NCBI RefSeq assembly: GCF_900113305.1
Contig: NZ_FOOW01000009.1
Coordinates: 1-64,000 of the forward strand
Direction: 5' to 3'
DNA from: Prevotella sp. KH2C16
GTDB lineage: Bacteria > Bacteroidota > Bacteroidia > Bacteroidales > Bacteroidaceae
Length of the DNA stretch: 64,000 nucleotides
Position numbers and translations under genes: made by a program. The notes below the pieces were generated by a model. The model was not told the origin of the DNA. It saw nothing but the letters and a program-made list of their open reading frames with translations, and did not search any database. Positions 53,389 to 62,546 of the stretch are shown in pieces. Numbering within the stretch: position 1 is the first letter of the stretch; every line of letters starts with the position of its first letter.

Positions 53389-55551
53389 TTACGGGCGGTC
53401 TTTCTTCGCCGTTCCAAACTTAGACGGCTTTGCACCCATCACGAACTCCAGCCGGCCGCCCTTGACGATGTCGGCGTAGTCGATATACGACTTCGTGTAC
53501 TTCCTGCCATTGAGCCTGCAGCTCTGGATATACTTGTTGGCAGTACTGTTGTTGTGAGCTACAATCTCGAAAGTCTTCCCGTTTCCGAGATCCAGTTTGG
53601 CACTGTCCCAGATCGGGGAACCGAAGATAAAGCGACCTCCTTCAGGCTCCACCTGATAGAGCCCCATGCTGGAAATGATATACCAGGCACTCATCTGCCC
53701 CACATCTTCATTGCCGCTCAGTCCGTCGAAGTCATCCTTGTACATCGTGGAGAGGGTCTCACGAATACGGTCGGCTGCCTTCCAGGGCTGCCCCACATAG
53801 TTATACATATAAATAATGTGGTGGCTCGGTTCGTTACCATGGGCGTACTGTCCTATAAGACCCGATATATCCGGAGAGGCATCGGCACCCATATCACCGC
53901 TGACAATAAACAGAGAGTCGAGCTTAACCGTAAAGGCTTTCTCGCTGGGGAAAAGGCTTACCAGCCCGTGGACATCCTGCGGCACGAGCCAGTTATACTG
54001 CCAGGCGTTGCCCTCGGTATAGTCGTCCTGACGATGAATGGCATGGAACGGATTGAACGGCGTGCGGAAGTTGCCCTTGGAGTCTACTCCCTTCAGGAAA
54101 CAGTCTGCCGGGTCGAAGAGTCGCTTATAGGACTCAGCCCGCTTCTGGAAGTATTCATAGTCTTCCTGATGGCCTAAAAGCTTCGCCACCTTTGCCACCC
54201 CGGCATCGGCAAGAGCGTATTCCAGATGCTTGGCAACGGCCTCATAGGTTGGTTCAAGGTCGAATGGGATGTAGCCGTATTGATTATAAAGGGCCAGGCC
54301 TCTGTCTTCCTTCAAGGACGACTGCTTCAAGGCCTGGTACGCAGCCTCCTTGTCTTTCACAAATCCCTTCAATACCAGGTCGGCCAGAACTACCACACCA
54401 GGATTGCCGACCATGCAGTCGGTCTCGTTACCAACAAGGTGCCACACCGGCAATTTTCCCTGTTCCCGGTAGATATTCATAAAGGTCTTAGCCACATCTG
54501 CTGCCAGATCAGGATGGATGAGTGTCATGAGGGGCATCTTGGCACGGTAGGTGTCCCAGAGGCTGAAGGTGGTGTAATTGGTAAAATCAGCCTTGTGCAC
54601 CTTGTAGTCGGCACCCCGGTACTCGCCGTTTACATCGCTGAATACCGACGGAGCCACCATAGAGTGGTACATCGCCGTATAGAAAATGCGCCTTGCGGTG
54701 GCATCGGCGGTCTGGATCTGTATCTTGCCCAAGGCCTTGTTCCAGGCCTTCGTAGCATTCCTGACGGCACCGTCGAAGTCCCATGCGGGTATCTCTGCCT
54801 TCAGATTAAGCTCCGCATTCTTCTCGCTGACGGCAGAAAGGCCCACTTTTACCAGCACTGGCTTCGACACATCGGCTATCTCCAAGGTGAAGATATTGTC
54901 CTCACAGCCCACGAAGCGCACCTTCGTATTGAATTTCGCGGCAAAATACACCTGCTGGTTCTTGGCCCATCCCATAGACTTGCGGAAGCCCACAACCATG
55001 TCGTCGCCTACGGGCACGAGCTTGCAGGACGACAATGCGTCCCAGCCGATGCCATGTTTGAGATTGAATTTGATGAATCCCTGCTTGCCCGCAAAGGTGT
55101 AGCGATGGAACCCCGCACGCTTGGTGGCCGTAAGTTCTACCTTCACATCGGCACCTTTCAGGTCGATGGCATAGTATCCCGGGCGCACGGTTTCCTCCTG
55201 ATGGGTGAAATATACAGAGTCTTGCTCCATGCTCTTAACGGGCAGGAGAGTGATGTCGCCCAAGTCACCGATGCCCGTTCCGCTCAGGTGCATGTGCGAG
55301 AAGCCCACCAGCACATTGTCGCTATAATGATAGCCGGAGCACCAGTCCCAGCCTCGGGTAGGCTCCGTGGGGCCCAGCTGGACAAGTCCGTTCGGCACAT
55401 TAGCCCCTAAGAACACATGTCCGTGTCCACCCGTACCAACCCAGGGATTCACATATTGGGTGTAATCAACGGCTCCCTTGGGAGCTGCCTGCATAGGCAA
55501 TGCCGCCAAAACGGCAACTGCAAAAATCAATATTTTACCAAGTAACTTCAT
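53389..55551 (-). CDS. Glycoside hydrolase family 92 alpha-mannosidase
   Basis: 720 aa from ATG 55551, which begins a signal peptide (MKLLGKILIFAVAVLAALPMQA). GH92 signatures: VNPWVGTGGHGHVFLGANVP, GWDWCSGYHYSDN, GFSHMHLSGTGIGD, SLWDTYRAKMPLMTLIHPDL, EGNAWQYNWLVPQD and GNEDVGQMSAWYIISSMGLY (Asp/Glu of the Ca2+-dependent inverting site). It cuts terminal alpha-mannose, usually alpha-1,2 or alpha-1,3. First gene of the mannoside operon. Confidence 0.96.
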   Translation of the reverse strand: MKLLGKILIFAVAVLAALPMQAAPKGAVDYTQYVNPWVGTGGHGHVFLGANVPNGLVQLGPTEPTRGWDWCSGYHYSDNVLVGFSHMHLSGTGIGDLGDITLLPVKSMEQDSVYFTHQEETVRPGYYAIDLKGADVKVELTATKRAGFHRYTFAGKQGFIKFNLKHGIGWDALSSCKLVPVGDDMVVGFRKSMGWAKNQQVYFAAKFNTKVRFVGCEDNIFTLEIADVSKPVLVKVGLSAVSEKNAELNLKAEIPAWDFDGAVRNATKAWNKALGKIQIQTADATARRIFYTAMYHSMVAPSVFSDVNGEYRGADYKVHKADFTNYTTFSLWDTYRAKMPLMTLIHPDLAADVAKTFMNIYREQGKLPVWHLVGNETDCMVGNPGVVVLADLVLKGFVKDKEAAYQALKQSSLKEDRGLALYNQYGYIPFDLEPTYEAVAKHLEYALADAGVAKVAKLLGHQEDYEYFQKRAESYKRLFDPADCFLKGVDSKGNFRTPFNPFHAIHRQDDYTEGNAWQYNWLVPQDVHGLVSLFPSEKAFTVKLDSLFIVSGDMGADASPDISGLIGQYAHGNEPSHHIIYMYNYVGQPWKAADRIRETLSTMYKDDFDGLSGNEDVGQMSAWYIISSMGLYQVEPEGGRFIFGSPIWDSAKLDLGNGKTFEIVAHNNSTANKYIQSCRLNGRKYTKSYIDYADIVKGGRLEFVMGAKPSKFGTAKKDRP

Positions 55552-55573
55552 AGAAAGGTTTTTAATTTGCCTA

Positions 55574-55581
55574 CAAAGATA
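55574..55581 (-). promoter_or_regulatory. Promoter -7 box of the mannoside operon
   Basis: TATCTTTG on the minus strand, 22 bp before the GH92 ATG. Confidence 0.65.
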
Positions 55582-56012
55582 ACAATTTAAGAGCACTTTC
55601 TCCCTACCTTCTTATTATTTTTTAGTCTTAAAAACACTTAATTCGGGCTTTTTCAGTTCGTATGGAATAACCTCTTGAGAAAATCGCCGCAAAGGGAAAA
55701 GAATCTTTTAGGACATTATTTTAATGAGAATGATATATAATCAAGAATAGAATAGATATATTCGCAACACATTATGAGTGTAAATTGAATCATCAGAGAT
55801 GACAATGGGAGAAGAAGGGGAGATAATTGCACAAGAAAAACTATTTTTAGCCGATATGTTAAAAAACGCCTCGCAGGATTGCGATGTTTCCAAACAAAGA
55901 GATAATCGGTCGTAAATACGGGAGTTTTGAGTTATTTTCATAACTTATTGATACACAGATGCTTGCAGGCAAAGACCACTCTCCAGACTGTCGGCAGCGG
56001 CAAAAAAAATTG

Positions 56013-56161
56013 CTTTTAACGGCCTTTTGCATTCCTTTTAACGGCCTTTTACCTTGCTTCTAACGGCTTTTTGCTCGGTAGAAAGCCGCTAAAATCCATC
56101 CTTCCAGCGGCCTTTTGGTGAAAAAACGACCGCCAACCGAGGATAAAAAGGATGTTGCAAG
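56013..56161. repeat. 22-bp-phase array VI (five to seven family-3 units)
   Basis: Clear units start at 56013, 56035, 56057, 56079 (inverted) and 56101, exactly 22 bp apart, with consensus CTTTTAACGGCCTTTTG. Two weaker inverted units follow in register at 56123 (10 of 17 matches) and 56145 (12 of 17). A GCGGC core in phase at 55991 may be a further decayed unit. Spacers are 5 bp. Confidence 0.8.
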
Positions 56162-56373
56162 GCTTTTTCCCACATAAAACCAAGCAGAGGAAAAGCTATT
56201 TCGAGGATTTCCGGAGATATTTTCCCGGAAAAATTTTAAGTTAAAAATTCCAGCGGGGAAAACGCAACTGTCTCCATCTCTTTCGTATAGAGAAGTAGCG
56301 TACCACGGACAGCATTTTTTCTTTTTCCCATAGGAAAATATCCAAAAAGACAAAGAATGACACTTTTTTTTAT

Positions 56374-56381
56374 TAACTTTG
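56374..56381 (+). promoter_or_regulatory. Promoter -7 box for the holB-ricT-gldH unit
   Basis: TAACTTTG, 82 bp before the ATG at 56463. Confidence 0.55.
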
Positions 56382-56462
56382 TAGCCAAATAAGCAATCTG
56401 AAGGCAGGGCGCAAACCGCGGCGATACCGCAGTCCGGCACCCGGCGCAGGAGATTCCTGACA

Positions 56463-57560
56463 ATGAAATTCGAAGAAGTAATAGGACAAGAGGACACCAA
56501 ACGGCGCCTGATGCAGATGGTGGAGGAGCAACGACTGCCCCACGCCATTATGCTGTGCGGACCCATGGGCAGCGGCAAAATGGCCCTGACCCTGGCCTTT
56601 GCGTCCTATCTGCTGGGCGACGGCCCGATGCTGAAGAACTTCGGGCATCCCGACCTGCACTTCTCGTTTCCCGTCATCAAGCCCACGGGCACCTCGTCAG
56701 ACCACAAGATGATCAGCGACGACTTCATCCGTGAGTGGCACGAGATGCTCGCCGAGGGGCCTTACTTCACCATGGACCAGTGGCTCTCACACATGCGGGC
56801 TGCCAACCAGCAGGCGCAGATCGGCGCGGGCGAGAGCGACTCGCTCATACGGAAACTGAGCCTCAAGTCGAGTCAGGGCGGCTACAAGGTGTGCATCATG
56901 TGGCTTCCGGAGCGCATGAACGGCGAGTGTGCCAACAAGATTCTCAAACTCCTGGAGGAGCCCCCGCAGCAGACGGTATTCCTGCTGGTCTGCGAAGAGC
57001 CCGAGCACCTCATCGACACCATCTACAGCCGCGTGCAGCGAATAGACCTCAAGCGCATCGACGACGAGGCAATAGAAAGGGCACTCGTGGAGAGACGCGG
57101 CCTCGAGCCCGACACGGCGCAGCGAGTGGCACGCATCGCAGGCGGCAGCTGGCTGAAGGCCATAGAGGAACTGAAGGCCGACAGCGAGAGCCGACAGTTT
57201 CTCGACATGTTCGTCATGCTCATGCGGCTTGCCTACCAGCGCAACATCAAGGAGCTGAAAAACTGGGCGGAAACCGTTGCAGGCTTCGGAAGGGAAAAGC
57301 AGAAGCGGCTCCTCGGCTATTTCCTGCGCATGGTCAGGGAAAACTTCATGTATAACTTCCACCGCCCGGAACTCAACTACATGACGCGGGAAGAGGAGAA
57401 CTTCTCTAAAAACTTTGCCCGTTTCATCAACGAAGCCAATGTCATAGACCTATCGGAAACGCTGCAAAAGGCACAGCGCGACATCGGACAGAACGCCAAC
57501 GCGAAGATCGTCTTCTTTGATCTGGCCCTCAATATGATCGTATTACTCTTAAGAAAATAA
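56463..57560 (+). CDS. holB: DNA polymerase III delta-prime-like clamp-loader subunit
   Basis: 365 aa. AAA+ fold: VIGQEDTKRRLMQMVEEQRLPHAIM, Walker-A-like GPMGSGKMAL (GxxGxGK), ILKLLEEPPQQTVFLLVCEE (sensor 1) and the SRVQ motif (TIYSRVQRID) in place of the SRC of DnaX. It works with gamma/tau and delta to load the sliding clamp. ricT starts 15 bp downstream. Confidence 0.92.
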   Translation: MKFEEVIGQEDTKRRLMQMVEEQRLPHAIMLCGPMGSGKMALTLAFASYLLGDGPMLKNFGHPDLHFSFPVIKPTGTSSDHKMISDDFIREWHEMLAEGPYFTMDQWLSHMRAANQQAQIGAGESDSLIRKLSLKSSQGGYKVCIMWLPERMNGECANKILKLLEEPPQQTVFLLVCEEPEHLIDTIYSRVQRIDLKRIDDEAIERALVERRGLEPDTAQRVARIAGGSWLKAIEELKADSESRQFLDMFVMLMRLAYQRNIKELKNWAETVAGFGREKQKRLLGYFLRMVRENFMYNFHRPELNYMTREEENFSKNFARFINEANVIDLSETLQKAQRDIGQNANAKIVFFDLALNMIVLLLRK

Positions 57561-57575
57561 ATACAAAGACAGGAC

Positions 57576-58775
57576 ATGGAACATGATAACTTGAAATACA
57601 AGATATGCACCGGATACGACAGAGGCCTGTGCATCAGGGGCTGCGGGCGGCAGGATCACCAGCTGAACACTTATGACTGGCTGGCCGATGTGCCGGGTAA
57701 CAACCAGATTACCGACCTTGTAGAGGTGCAGTTCAAGAACACCCGCAAAGGATATTACCACAATGTGAACAACCTCGACCTGAAGAAAGGCGACATCGTG
57801 GCCGTGGAGGCCAATCCCGGACACGACATCGGAGTAGTAACACTCACGGGGCAACTGGTCAAACTGCAGCTGAAAAAGGCGAATCTGAAGTCGCCCGACG
57901 AGATCAAACGCATCTACCGCATCGCCAAGCCGGTAGACATGACCAAATACGAGGAGGCCAAAAGCCGTGAGCATGCCACCATGATCCAGAGCCGGCAGAT
58001 AGCCAAAGACCTCGGCCTGCAGATGAAAATCGGCGATGTGGAGTATCAGGGTGACGGTAACAAGGCCATCTTCTACTATATCGCCGATGAGCGCGTGGAT
58101 TTCCGCCAGCTGATCAAAGTGTTGGCCGACACCTTCCATGTGCGCATCGAGATGAAGCAGATCGGCGCCCGGCAGGAAGCGGGACGCATCGGAGGGACGG
58201 GGCCCTGCGGCCGCGAACTCTGCTGTGCCACCTGGATGAAGAACTTCTCGAGCGTGTCAACCAATGCCGCCCGCATTCAGGACATCTCTCCCAATCCGCA
58301 GAAACTGGCAGGCATGTGCGCCAAGCTGAAGTGCTGCCTGAACTACGAAATCGACAATTACATGGAGGCCAGCAAGAAGTTGCCGCCCAAGGATGCCGTT
58401 CTCCAGACCAAGGACAACGACTACTATCTCTTCAAGTCGGACATTCTCGCAGGACTCATCACCTACTCCACCGACAAGAATCTTGCCGCAAACACGGAGA
58501 CTATCACCGTGGAGCGCGCACGGGAAATCATCGACATGAACCGCAAGGGCGAGAAACCGATGTCGCTTGAGCACAACGGCAAGATGAAGGAGGCCGAGAA
58601 ACCGGTAGATTTGCTTGCTGGGGCCGACCTCAGCAGGTTTGACAAAACCAAGAACAAGAGGAGAGGCAACAACAGGAATCGCAATAATCGGAACTCGAAC
58701 CCGAACCAGCAAGGCAGCCAGAACCAGAGAAGGAACGGCAACAACCGCAAACCCAGAAACGAGTCGAAGGAATAA
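57576..58775 (+). CDS. ricT: PSP1-domain protein RicT (YaaT-like)
   Basis: 399 aa. PSP1 domain with the RicT cysteine pattern: GLCIRGCGRQDHQ near the N-terminus, then GTGPCGRELCCATWMKNF and GMCAKLKCCLNYE, which ligate iron-sulfur clusters in Bacillus RicT. The C-terminus is an Asn/Arg-rich disordered tail typical of Bacteroidota. In Bacillus RicT joins RicA and RicF to steer RNase Y; in Bacteroidota its role is less known. It abuts gldH (TAA-ATG). Confidence 0.92.
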   Translation: MEHDNLKYKICTGYDRGLCIRGCGRQDHQLNTYDWLADVPGNNQITDLVEVQFKNTRKGYYHNVNNLDLKKGDIVAVEANPGHDIGVVTLTGQLVKLQLKKANLKSPDEIKRIYRIAKPVDMTKYEEAKSREHATMIQSRQIAKDLGLQMKIGDVEYQGDGNKAIFYYIADERVDFRQLIKVLADTFHVRIEMKQIGARQEAGRIGGTGPCGRELCCATWMKNFSSVSTNAARIQDISPNPQKLAGMCAKLKCCLNYEIDNYMEASKKLPPKDAVLQTKDNDYYLFKSDILAGLITYSTDKNLAANTETITVERAREIIDMNRKGEKPMSLEHNGKMKEAEKPVDLLAGADLSRFDKTKNKRRGNNRNRNNRNSNPNQQGSQNQRRNGNNRKPRNESKE

Positions 58776-59231
58776 ATGCGAAAGGCAGCCTATACCTTAT
58801 TAATATATATCCTCGTCCTATCGGCCTGCGGGAACAGAGCTTACGACCGATACGAGCACACCCCCATAGGCGGCTGGGAGAAGAACGACACCCTCACTTT
58901 CCATGTCCCCAAGATGGCCAAGACGGGCGTCTACAAGGAGGATTTGGGCTTGCGAATAGACAATTCATTTCCATTCATGCGCCTCACATTGATTGTGGAG
59001 ACCACTATTATCCCCTACTTCCATGTGCTGAGAGACACCGTTACACCGGAACTCGTGAATGCCCACGGCCGCTATACGGGCAATGGCATCAGTCATTTCC
59101 AGTACACCGTCCCTGTCAGGGAATTTCATCTGAAAGAAGGAGACAGCCTCCGTATCAGCATAAGGCATGACATGAAACGCGAAATCATGCCTGGTATCAG
59201 CGATGTGGGCATCATTCTTTCCAGAAGATGA
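58776..59231 (+). CDS. gldH: Gliding-motility-type lipoprotein GldH
   Basis: 151 aa with lipobox LSAC (Cys18). The beta-rich body (YRYEHTPIGGWEKNDTLTFH-like start, MRLTLIVETTIIPY, FHLKEGDSLRISIRHDM) matches GldH. GldH is needed for gliding in Flavobacterium; non-gliding Bacteroidales keep it, so its role there is likely in the envelope. The ATG follows directly on the ricT stop. It ends 14 bp from the convergent rodA stop. Confidence 0.88.
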   Translation: MRKAAYTLLIYILVLSACGNRAYDRYEHTPIGGWEKNDTLTFHVPKMAKTGVYKEDLGLRIDNSFPFMRLTLIVETTIIPYFHVLRDTVTPELVNAHGRYTGNGISHFQYTVPVREFHLKEGDSLRISIRHDMKREIMPGISDVGIILSRR

Positions 59232-59245
59232 GAGCCTCCGGCCCG

Positions 59246-60715
59246 TCAGGTCCTTACCAGGTTTCTGGCCGCGTCTATCCTCAAGAAGATAAACAACAGG
59301 AAGGTGAAGCCCCACAGGGAGCTTCCTCCATAGCTGAAGAACGGCAGCGGAATGCCGATGACGGGGGTAAGACCGAGCACCATGCCCACATTGATGAAGA
59401 CATGGAACAGGAAAATGCTCAACACGCAGTAGCCGTATATCCGCCCGAACTTGAAAGGCTGCCGCTCGGCCAAGTGTATCAGCCTTAATATCAAAGCAAG
59501 AAAAAGCAGCAGCACACCCGCTGATCCGAGGAATCCCTCTTCCTCCCCGACCGTGCAGAAGATGAAGTCGGTGTCCTGTTCGGGCACGAACTTCAGCTTC
59601 GTCTGCGTCCCGTTCAGGAATCCCTTGCCCTTCAAGCCTCCGGAGCCGATGGCTATCTCGCTCTGATGCACATTATATCCGGCTCCCGCAAGGTCTTCGT
59701 CCAGCCCCAGAAGTACATTGATTCTCACCCGCTGATGGGGCTTCATCACATTGTTAAGCACATAGTCGGCCGAATAGAAGAATACGATGGAGCCCAATGC
59801 GAACAACGCAATGTAGAGGAAATTGCGGATTCTCGAAGACAGGGACTGATACACGAGATAGCCTATCATTAATATCGTCAGCCCAATCTGCACCCATGTA
59901 ATATCGAAGGGAATGACATACTCGGAGAAAAGCAGGAAGATCAAGGTGATTCCCAGACTACCGCCAAGGAGTATTCGCCCCCTCTTCTTGTCCCTACAAT
60001 ACAGATAGACGAGGACGGAAGAGAAGACCTGTATCAGGAGAAGCACCACGAACTTACCCACCGAGGTCGGCGTATCCCAGAGCAAAAGCTCCTCAAACTT
60101 CACCCCGACAACAAAATATACAATCATCGCAACCGCCGCGAAAAGGATACTCCCGGTCATCCCCTCCCTATAGAACATGAGGAAGAAAGAGAAATACACC
60201 AGTGCCGAGCCCGTCTCGTTCTGCCCGATGATACAAGCCATGGGCAGCAGCACGATGCCTACGGCTATCGCAAAGTCTCTCCAACGATGTATGTTAAAGT
60301 CGTAGGCACTCATGAACTTCGCCACCGCAAGCGCCGTGGTGAACTTCGCAAACTCGGCTGGCTGTAGGCGTAAAGGCCCCATCACGAGCCACGACCGCGA
60401 CCCCTTGATCGTATGAGGATTGAATATCGTCAGGAAAACAAGCACCACCAGCAGAAAATAGAATACATACGAATAGGTCTCATAGAAGCGGTCGTCAATC
60501 ATCAGCAGCACGAATCCCAACGCAATGGATGTGCCAATCCACACAATCTGCATACCCGAACGGGAGCTGAAGCTAAAGATGTCGGTGTCTCCATAGGTGT
60601 AGCTGGCACCACAGACGCTCATCCAGCCCAGAGCCAGAAGTGCCAGATAGATGCCCACCGTCCACCAGTCGATGGAACGGATGATGCCACTCGACTTATC
60701 GATTTGCCTTGCCAT
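59246..60715 (-). CDS. rodA: Rod-shape peptidoglycan glycosyltransferase RodA
   Basis: 489 aa, SEDS family, longer than the usual 370-420 aa because of extra hydrophobic segments in the middle (about 240-300). It polymerises lipid II together with PBP2. Blocks: LQPAEFAKFTTALAVAKF, GQNETGSALVYFSFFLMFYREG (SEDS catalytic region with Glu/Asp), GYNVHQSEIAIGSGGLKGKG, FIFCTVGEEEGFLG and SYGGSSLWGFTFLL. Its ATG lies inside the end of mrdA (20-bp overlap). Confidence 0.95.
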   Translation of the reverse strand: MARQIDKSSGIIRSIDWWTVGIYLALLALGWMSVCGASYTYGDTDIFSFSSRSGMQIVWIGTSIALGFVLLMIDDRFYETYSYVFYFLLVVLVFLTIFNPHTIKGSRSWLVMGPLRLQPAEFAKFTTALAVAKFMSAYDFNIHRWRDFAIAVGIVLLPMACIIGQNETGSALVYFSFFLMFYREGMTGSILFAAVAMIVYFVVGVKFEELLLWDTPTSVGKFVVLLLIQVFSSVLVYLYCRDKKRGRILLGGSLGITLIFLLFSEYVIPFDITWVQIGLTILMIGYLVYQSLSSRIRNFLYIALFALGSIVFFYSADYVLNNVMKPHQRVRINVLLGLDEDLAGAGYNVHQSEIAIGSGGLKGKGFLNGTQTKLKFVPEQDTDFIFCTVGEEEGFLGSAGVLLLFLALILRLIHLAERQPFKFGRIYGYCVLSIFLFHVFINVGMVLGLTPVIGIPLPFFSYGGSSLWGFTFLLFIFLRIDAARNLVRT

Positions 60716-62546
60716 ATCCTATTCTCCTTTTCTGAAGGGCAGCCGCCTCTTTCTCCGCGGAGGGTGAGAGCTTGCCCGAAAGATACCGTTCAAACAACAC
60801 TCCGGCAATGGGAACGGCGAAGTCGGCTCCGAAGCCGCCGTTCTCCACATATACCGCAATGGCAATCTTGGGATTATCCATAGGCGCAAAGCCCATGAAG
60901 ACAGAGTGGTCCTGTCCCCTGTTCTGGGCCGTACCGGTCTTTCCGCAGATGTCATAGGGAAGATGGCCGAGCCATTTGCAGGTTCCGCCAAGTACCGACG
61001 AACGCATTCCCTGCACCACATAATTATACGAACGCTTGCTGGCCTTGGTGTATTGCCTGCTCGTGAAGGCCGTGTCCAGAGGCTCTCCCTGCACTTTCCG
61101 CACCACATGAGGACGATAATAGTAGCCGCGGTTCGCGATGGTAGCCCCCAGATTGGCAATCTGCAGCGGCGTGAGGTTCACCTCGCCTTGGCCGATAGAG
61201 ATGGAAATCACCGTCAGCCCGTTCCACGAACCCTTGTAGGCTTTATCGTAGAAAGTGGCATTGGGAATCAGCCCCCGCTTCTCTCCAGGAAGGTCGATGC
61301 CAAGTTTATAGCCGAAGCCCATGCTCACCATGTAGTCGCGCCATGTGTTCATGGCCTCCTGGACATTACCGTACTTGCGACGGTTGCTCATCATATAGTA
61401 GAGTCCCCAGCAGAAATAGCCGTTACAGGAAGTGCTGATGGCATTTACCAAGTTGAGTGGCGACGCATGCCCGTGGCATCCCACATGCAGTCCGCGGTAG
61501 TAAAAACCATGGTGGCACGGGAACATCGTGCCAGGCGAGATGATGCCTTCGGTCATGTAGGTAAGGGCCTGCGAGGTCTTGAATGTCGACCCCGGGGGAT
61601 ACTGTCCCATGATGGCACGGTTGAGAAGGGGCTTCCAGACATTGCGTGAAAGCACGGCATGGGCTTTGCTCCGCTGCCTGCCCGTCATGGAACGGGGGTC
61701 GTACGAGGGCGACGAGACCATTGCCAAGACCTCCCCGGTGGAAGGCTCGATGGCCACGATGGCACCTATTTTCCCTTCGAGCATTCGCTCGCCGAGAGCC
61801 TGGAGTTCGAGGTCGATACCCAAAGTGATGTCCTTCCCTGCGACAGGGCGCGTGTCGAGCTTCCCGTCCTGGTAGTTCCCCTGGATTCTGCCATGGGCAT
61901 CACGGAGCATAATCTGTACCCCCTTGACGCCACGGAGCTGCTTCTCATAAGAGCGTTCCACGCCCAGCTTCCCGATATAGTCGCCCGCCTGATAGTAGTC
62001 ATCTTCCTCTATATCGCCAGGAGAGACCTCTCCCACATCGCCCAACACATGGGCCGCATAGGGATACTGATACTGGCGGATGCTCCGTTTCTGCACATAA
62101 AAACCTGGAAAACGGAACATTTTCTCGCGGAACATACTAAATTCCTCGTCCGAAAGCTGGCTCATGAAAAGTTGTTGGGTAAACCTCGAGTAGCCCGGAT
62201 TCTTGTTCCGGTCCTTGATTTCAGCCATTCGCTGGATGAAGAAATCCTTCGTGATACCCAATGCCTCACAGAATTCGAGCGTATCGAGACGGTCTTTCTC
62301 CTCGTTCATTACGACCATTATATCGTAGGCCGGCTGATTATAGACCATCAACTTGCCGCTACGATCCCTGATAAGTCCCCGTGAGGGATACTCTATTTTC
62401 TTGAGGAAGGCATTGGAGTCGGCGTTCTTTTTGTAGTCATCACTCAACAGCTGCAGGGTGAACAGGCGGACGATATAGATGACCACGACTGCCACGGCCA
62501 CCCCTCCTATTACCAAACGGCGGTTTGAGAGATTGAAGTCTTTCAT
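60696..62546 (-). CDS. mrdA: Penicillin-binding protein 2
   Basis: 616 aa, class B PBP. One N-terminal membrane helix (about 13-30), a pedestal with PBP dimerisation region (SRGLIRDRSGKLMVYNQPAYD) and the transpeptidase: SxxK at S320-T-F-K323 (PPGSTFKT), SxN in STSCNGYF and CGKTGTAQNRG. It cross-links side-wall peptidoglycan. It overlaps mreD by 4 bp (ATGA) and rodA by 20 bp, the expected coupling. Confidence 0.97.
   Translation of the reverse strand: MKDFNLSNRRLVIGGVAVAVVVIYIVRLFTLQLLSDDYKKNADSNAFLKKIEYPSRGLIRDRSGKLMVYNQPAYDIMVVMNEEKDRLDTLEFCEALGITKDFFIQRMAEIKDRNKNPGYSRFTQQLFMSQLSDEEFSMFREKMFRFPGFYVQKRSIRQYQYPYAAHVLGDVGEVSPGDIEEDDYYQAGDYIGKLGVERSYEKQLRGVKGVQIMLRDAHGRIQGNYQDGKLDTRPVAGKDITLGIDLELQALGERMLEGKIGAIVAIEPSTGEVLAMVSSPSYDPRSMTGRQRSKAHAVLSRNVWKPLLNRAIMGQYPPGSTFKTSQALTYMTEGIISPGTMFPCHHGFYYRGLHVGCHGHASPLNLVNAISTSCNGYFCWGLYYMMSNRRKYGNVQEAMNTWRDYMVSMGFGYKLGIDLPGEKRGLIPNATFYDKAYKGSWNGLTVISISIGQGEVNLTPLQIANLGATIANRGYYYRPHVVRKVQGEPLDTAFTSRQYTKASKRSYNYVVQGMRSSVLGGTCKWLGHLPYDICGKTGTAQNRGQDHSVFMGFAPMDNPKIAIAVYVENGGFGADFAVPIAGVLFERYLSGKLSPSAEKEAAALQKRRIGYGKANR

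Larger units (their letters stand above)
55552..56462. other. 911-bp divergent intergenic region
   Basis: It holds the mannoside promoter at 55574-55581, array VI at 56013-56161 and the holB-like promoter at 56374-56381. Between about 55600 and 55980 the sequence is AT-rich with no convincing gene; a 66-codon minus-strand frame at 55741-55941 has no recognisable features. Confidence 0.6.

Noticed and set aside
55741..55941. 66-codon minus-strand frame in the 911-bp gap
   Set aside because: No promoter box, signal, or family resemblance; AT-rich intergenic composition.
15505..56161. CRISPR interpretation of the 22-bp arrays
   Set aside because: Units are 17 bp with 5-bp spacers, partly palindromic and inverted, and there is no cas gene in the window.
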